Below the pieces are notes generated by a model, which saw nothing but the letters and a program-made list of their open reading frames with translations, did no database searches and was not told the DNA's origin. The position numbers and the translations under genes are program-made. Below, piece after piece: positions 57,297 to 61,191 of a stretch of DNA of 61,191 nt; within the stretch, counting starts at the first letter, position 1, and each line of letters opens with the position of its first letter. Source of the DNA: an uncultured Clostridia bacterium (GTDB taxonomy: Bacteria; Bacillota; Clostridia; Oscillospirales; Oscillospiraceae). Location: assembly GCA_945482615.1 (NCBI GenBank), contig CALYRG010000004.1, positions 1 through 61,191 of the forward strand, read 5' to 3'.

Positions 57297-60200
57297 ATGT
57301 TTAAGAGAATGATGGCCATGCTGCTGTGCCTGTGCATGCTCAACTCGGTGTTCCCTGTGGCGGTGTTTGCCGAGGGCGAGGAGACTGTGGCGGCCGAGAC
57401 TGTGGCACAGACCGAAGCACCTTCCGATCCCGCGCCCGCGCCCACTCCCACGGAGGCCACTCCCAAGGAGTCCACGCCCACGGAGTCCACGCCCGCTCCC
57501 GCTCCCACGGAGTCCACGCCCGCGCCCACTCCCACGGAGTCCACGCCCGCGCCCACTCCCACGGAGTCCACGCCCGCGCCCACTCCCACGGAGTCCACGC
57601 CCGTGCCCACTCCCACGGAGTCCACGCCCAAAGTCGAAGACAGTGGGAACACCGGGGACGAGATCAAGCCCGAGGAAGAAGAGACCTGCACCTGTGACAC
57701 TGCCTGCACCGCGGAGGCTCCCAACGCCGACTGCTCCGTGTGCGCTGCCGGCGGCACCTGCGCCAAGGCAGAGCCCGAGCAGAAAGTAGAGGAGAAGACC
57801 TGCTCCTGCGAGAAGCGCTGCACCGAGGAAGAGAAGAACGGGGAGTGCCCCGTCTGCTCTGAGGACATCACTGCCTGCGAGGGTAAGGAAGAGGAGAAGG
57901 CCCCCGCTTCCGTCACCGTCACCGTGAAGTTCGTGGTGAGCTCCGACGGCTCCATCCCGGCCATTGACGATATGTCCGTGACCTTTGACGAGGGCGAGAC
58001 CGCCAAGACCCTGGAGGTTGATTTCCCCACCGTCTCCGGCTACGAGATCACCAGCACCGTGCCCTACATGACCCACGTGGGGGGCAGCAAGTATCAGGCG
58101 ACCATCTCCCGGCCCGAGACCTCCGGCGAAATGACCATCTGGGTGACCTACTCGAAGATCGAGGAAGAGCCCGCATGCATCTGCACCGCGGAGGAATGCC
58201 TGGAAGGGGAGTGCCCCCTCTGCGCCGAGGGCAACATCGCCGACTGCGCCTTCTACCAGAATCTGGAATGCACCTGCTCTGACGAAGGCTGCCTGGAGGA
58301 CGAGTGCCCCGCCTGCTCCTTCGGCAAGCTCGATGATTGCGGCTACTACCAGAGCCTGGAATGCATCTGCCCCGAGGATGACTGCCTCCAGGGCAAGTGC
58401 CCCGCCTGCGCCTTCTATAAATTCACCGACTGCGCTTTTATGCAGGAGCTTCTGGCCAATGCCGGCGACCTCACCCTTAAGGAAGAGGACGAGACCAAAT
58501 ACGACACCTATTACTTCTACGACGCAAACAATAGCGTGATGGATAGCTGGACTCAGATTGTTAAGGACGAAGATGTCCTGACTCTGCCCGTCGCTCAAGA
58601 GAAGCCTGGTTACAAGTTCGTGGGTTGGGAAACTGGCGGAACCGTCATCGGCGGCGCATCCGCTTCGATTACCGTGAACAACGTCACCGGCACGGAGTTC
58701 AACGTCACACCCAAATTCCAGGCAGTTGGCTATGTATTCTTCCTGGATAAGAACGGTGCTGTCTGCTATACCGCAGAGGGTACACCGGGCGAGTTGGTAG
58801 ACGCCAGTGAATTTGATCTGGCTGTGGCGGCTGCATCCCGTTCGCTTGAAGCAACCGAGAGTATCTCCGGCTGGAACGGCGCCGGGGAAGAAATGAAATT
58901 CCCCACCGGCAGCGTGACTCTGACGCCCAACATTGCAACCGGCTTCTGGGTTACCTTCGATGTGGACGGCGGCGATTACATTGCCCCCGAATTCTGCCCG
59001 GGAGAGACGCTGGATCTGTCCGGCAAAACCCCCACCAAGAGCGGCTATGTCTTTGACGGCTGGTATCTGGGAGAGACCAAGGTCACATCTGTGGCCAAAC
59101 CTGCCGACGGTACAGCCAACGGTACAGTTGAACTGAAAGCCCACTGGACGCCAAGCTCCAATACCCAGTATACCGTCATCCACTGGCTGGAAAATGCGGA
59201 CGATACCGAATACACCTACCATTCCTCGGAAACCAAGACCGGCACCACCGGTGAACTGACTGCTGCCGAGGCCATTTCCTTCAAGGACAGCCAGTACTAT
59301 AATGTTCAGACCATTGAGCAGAAAACCATCGCCGGTGACGGCAGTACCATTGTAAATGTCTATTATAACCGCAAAACGTATACGGTCACATATCAAGGCA
59401 TTCCCAACTGCGGCAAAGAGGCACATAGTCACAGCGTCGAAAACGGATGCTATCAGTTAACTTGCAAAAATCGTTATCATTATTATTGGTGGCAGCATGA
59501 TTTGAGCTGTTACACGCTCACCTGTGGCAAGGAGCAGCACAGTCACGACAATGATTGCTATACCACCAAGACAGTTACTGCAAAGTGGGGCGCGGATATC
59601 TCCGACACCTGGCCCGGCGGCAATTTCCAAGTCGGGAATTCTAATTCCTATCAGGCTAGCATCGATGTAATGCCTAAGTACAATCAAACATTCACCCTCG
59701 CTTACGAAGAGCCTCCGAAAGAGCAAACGGATGGTGTATCCAGTGCAAAATACTATTTACAGAATATTGATGGTGACGGATACAAGTTGGATCACACCGA
59801 CAGAATTCAAGGAACTGATTGGAGTGTTTCTGGTGACGATAAGTACCCCATCACCGGCTTTACATATCACCACGGTACTGAAGATGGGGAGAGTTACAAC
59901 GGCGCCGAGTTCTACTACAACCGCAACTCCTATAGTATCACCAAGCTGTACAGCGATGGTTCAACAATTGGCGTTGACACCTATAAATATGAGGAGAGTG
60001 TAAAACAGCTGGCGACTCCTGCGGCCCCTGCCGGAACGCCGTCGAGCTATACGTTTGCCGGATGGTTTGCTGATCCTGAGGGCACGACCCCCTTCGTCAA
60101 GCCCGCAACCATGCCCGCCCGGGGCCTGACTGCCTACGCGGTCTGGAAACCGGCGCCTGTTACCGCAACGATCCACGTCTCTGTTGCTACAAGCAGCGGA

Positions 60201-61191
60201 ACCCGTGAACTGAAAGTGCCCTACGGTGGAACTATCGCCGATGCCGAGGGCTACAGCGAAGCGATGGCTGCGGTTGCCGCCGCCAACGGCGGGCAGGCAC
60301 CCACCGCATGGAGAGACGCCGGCGGCGCGCTCTTCAATGCCGGTACCAAGCTGTATGCTTCTGTGGAGCTGTACCCTGTGTTCTCCGATAACTCTAAAGG
60401 CTTTAGTGTTACCTATGTGGAGTCCGGCAAGAATCCTGTGCCTGTGGACACAAAGTCCTACAAGAAGGGCAGCTACGCCAGCATTCTGACGCCCAGCAAT
60501 GCAACAAATGACGATGGACAGGAATTCGATCATTGGACGGATGGCACAAATACCTACCACCCCAACGAATCCATTCTGATCGAGGGCGCCGTGACGCTGA
60601 CCGCAGTCTACAAGGGCGTTCCCAAAAGAGCTTATATTACCTATCACGCCAACTTTGAAGGGGGCGGCACTTACGAAGCTGGTCCCTTAAAGGTCAACGA
60701 GAAAGTAACCCCCGTGTCCTACGCAACAACCGGCTTGCCTGCTCGCCCCGGCTATGCTTTCAAGGGCTGGGCTCTGACCTCCGGTGGCACCACTCCCGTT
60801 TCTAGGGTTGTGATTGAAGGACGGAATGGCAATGACCTTTATGCCATCTGGGAGAAGGACGATACTCAGACTCAGGATACCAAGTACACGGTGCACTACA
60901 CCATCAATGGTGTTGAGCAGACGAATGACAAGGTAGAAGTGACCGGTACAGCCTGGATCAATGACAATCCCGCGAAGATTGCCATTGCCGAGGGCGGCAT
61001 TCCCGCTCCCGCCGACAAGTACAACGGCTACAAGCTGGACAGTGAGAATCCCACCTACCCCACTGCGGGCACTATGGTAAACAGCGGCAGCGAGTACACC
61101 GTCAACTATGTGAAGGACGAGACCAAGACTCAGGCCACCAAGTACACGGTGCACTACACCATCAATGGTGTTGAGCAGACGAATGACAAGG
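57297..61191 (+). CDS. Giant secreted Cys-rich repeat protein, 5' part
   Basis: An open frame of 1298 codons begins at ATG 57297 after AAGGAGG and runs off the window. A signal peptide (MFKRMMAMLLCLCMLNSVF, cleavage near VFA/E) is followed by a Thr/Pro/Glu-rich stalk of nine-residue TESTPAPTP units. Then come five Cys modules of pattern C-x-C-x3-C-x(5-7)-C-x2-C (first CTCDTACTAEAPNADCSVC, last CICPEDDCLQGKCPAC). InlB B-repeat/Flg_new-like beta units follow (YVFDGWYLGETKVTSV, YTFAGWFADPEGTTPFV). Two His/Cys motifs (CGKEAHSHSVENGCY, CGKEQHSHDNDCY) are next, and finally 86-residue MucBP-like repeats with near-identical DNA. A surface adhesin or mucus-interacting role is inferred. The anchor lies beyond the window. 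Confidence 0.92.
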   Translation, partial: MFKRMMAMLLCLCMLNSVFPVAVFAEGEETVAAETVAQTEAPSDPAPAPTPTEATPKESTPTESTPAPAPTESTPAPTPTESTPAPTPTESTPAPTPTESTPVPTPTESTPKVEDSGNTGDEIKPEEEETCTCDTACTAEAPNADCSVCAAGGTCAKAEPEQKVEEKTCSCEKRCTEEEKNGECPVCSEDITACEGKEEEKAPASVTVTVKFVVSSDGSIPAIDDMSVTFDEGETAKTLEVDFPTVSGYEITSTVPYMTHVGGSKYQATISRPETSGEMTIWVTYSKIEEEPACICTAEECLEGECPLCAEGNIADCAFYQNLECTCSDEGCLEDECPACSFGKLDDCGYYQSLECICPEDDCLQGKCPACAFYKFTDCAFMQELLANAGDLTLKEEDETKYDTYYFYDANNSVMDSWTQIVKDEDVLTLPVAQEKPGYKFVGWETGGTVIGGASASITVNNVTGTEFNVTPKFQAVGYVFFLDKNGAVCYTAEGTPGELVDASEFDLAVAAASRSLEATESISGWNGAGEEMKFPTGSVTLTPNIATGFWVTFDVDGGDYIAPEFCPGETLDLSGKTPTKSGYVFDGWYLGETKVTSVAKPADGTANGTVELKAHWTPSSNTQYTVIHWLENADDTEYTYHSSETKTGTTGELTAAEAISFKDSQYYNVQTIEQKTIAGDGSTIVNVYYNRKTYTVTYQGIPNCGKEAHSHSVENGCYQLTCKNRYHYYWWQHDLSCYTLTCGKEQHSHDNDCYTTKTVTAKWGADISDTWPGGNFQVGNSNSYQASIDVMPKYNQTFTLAYEEPPKEQTDGVSSAKYYLQNIDGDGYKLDHTDRIQGTDWSVSGDDKYPITGFTYHHGTEDGESYNGAEFYYNRNSYSITKLYSDGSTIGVDTYKYEESVKQLATPAAPAGTPSSYTFAGWFADPEGTTPFVKPATMPARGLTAYAVWKPAPVTATIHVSVATSSGTRELKVPYGGTIADAEGYSEAMAAVAAANGGQAPTAWRDAGGALFNAGTKLYASVELYPVFSDNSKGFSVTYVESGKNPVPVDTKSYKKGSYASILTPSNATNDDGQEFDHWTDGTNTYHPNESILIEGAVTLTAVYKGVPKRAYITYHANFEGGGTYEAGPLKVNEKVTPVSYATTGLPARPGYAFKGWALTSGGTTPVSRVVIEGRNGNDLYAIWEKDDTQTQDTKYTVHYTINGVEQTNDKVEVTGTAWINDNPAKIAIAEGGIPAPADKYNGYKLDSENPTYPTAGTMVNSGSEYTVNYVKDETKTQATKYTVHYTINGVEQTNDK
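57480..57629 (+). repeat. 27-bp tandem repeat in the stalk region
   Basis: ACGGAGTCCACGCCC recurs at 57480, 57507, 57534, 57561, 57588 and 57615, exactly every 27 bases. Each unit encodes nine residues (TESTPAPTP). The three middle full units are identical, so copy number can change by slippage or recombination without shifting the frame. Confidence 0.95.
60880..61191 (+). repeat. 258-bp tandem repeat at the window end
   Basis: The first 54 bases of the unit at 60880 recur without change at 61138-61191, where the window ends. The period is 258 bases (86 codons). The encoded units start KYTVHYTINGVEQTNDK. The lack of silent changes shows recent duplication or ongoing gene conversion; more units probably follow. 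Confidence 0.93.

Noticed and set aside
57480..57629. Regular 27-bp repeats considered as a CRISPR array
   Set aside because: Units are contiguous without spacers, lie in a coding frame and encode a Thr/Pro stalk; no cas genes in the window.
57129..59432. 767-residue minus-strand frame with Gly/Arg/Ser repeats
   Set aside because: It is the antisense of the giant secreted protein; its repeats mirror the TESTPAPTP stalk, and the plus frame has a signal peptide, ribosome binding site and real domains.

Overview
The window looks like a chromosomal piece of a gut-type, fairly high-GC Firmicute (Clostridia; Oscillospirales-like is my best guess). The support is the ribosomal order rpmJ-rpsM-rpsK-rpsD-rpoA-rplQ, a DnaD plus DnaC/DnaI-like primosome pair, AGGAGG-type ribosome binding sites, consensus sigma-A promoters with 17-bp spacers, a YesL/LplB/LplC-type sugar ABC locus, and a Cys-rich surface protein with InlB/MucBP-like repeats. 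Species cannot be named from the sequence alone.

Layout. 1-3.0 kb: end of the ribosomal protein/rpoA operon, closed by a strong terminator. 3.0-4.6 kb: tRNA-Thr(GGU) followed by an AT-richer islet with an unknown acidic protein and a dead serine resolvase. 4.6-10.4 kb: double-GNAT acetyltransferase, membrane-anchored alpha/beta hydrolase, an AbrB-like regulator with an MGT glycosyltransferase, and a PTS EIIC-like membrane protein. 10.5-18 kb: SGNH + MBOAT acylation pair, DnaD, DnaI-like loader, HAD phosphatase, YfbR-type nucleotidase and a secreted PIG-L deacetylase. 18.3-24.2 kb: a defence islet with a DUF6809-type small protein, a complete type III restriction-modification system (mod, res), and a divergent 80-residue XRE regulator. 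Two matching TTAGTGA-N4-TCACTAA palindromes lie between mod and the regulator. 24.4-28.9 kb: tRNA-Leu(CAA), a hybrid sensor kinase, an array of back-to-back hairpins and a BTAD (SARP-like) regulator.

29-50 kb: a minus-strand exopolysaccharide/teichoic-acid-like cluster. One promoter, at 50.1 kb, serves two GT4 enzymes, a truncated polymerase, SGNH + MBOAT, a radical SAM/SPASM protein, a frameshifted GT2, LicD, GT2, GT32, GT2, a flippase, a CDP-glycerol transferase and an opine dehydrogenase. A second promoter, at 34.36 kb, serves the initiating sugar-phosphate transferase, an O-antigen polymerase/ligase, a LysA-like PLP decarboxylase and an ATP-grasp ligase. The cluster shows recent editing: a slipped A8 tract, a deletion joining a GT4 to a headless polymerase, remnants of a second dehydrogenase and of an ornithine-cyclodeaminase-like gene, and an AT-rich transferase unlike its neighbours.

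50.4-54.7 kb: a YesL homologue and a sugar ABC importer (two permeases and a binding lipoprotein, no local ATPase). 54.7-61.2 kb: a decayed gene, a second BTAD regulator, a small conserved protein, and the first 1298 codons of a very large secreted Cys-rich repeat protein that runs off the window end. Both BTAD regulators carry a C-terminal domain that reads like a degenerate GGDEF fold. The points I rate highest are these hybrid regulators, the operator-controlled type III R-M system, the hairpin array, and the amino-acid-type enzymes in the polysaccharide cluster.
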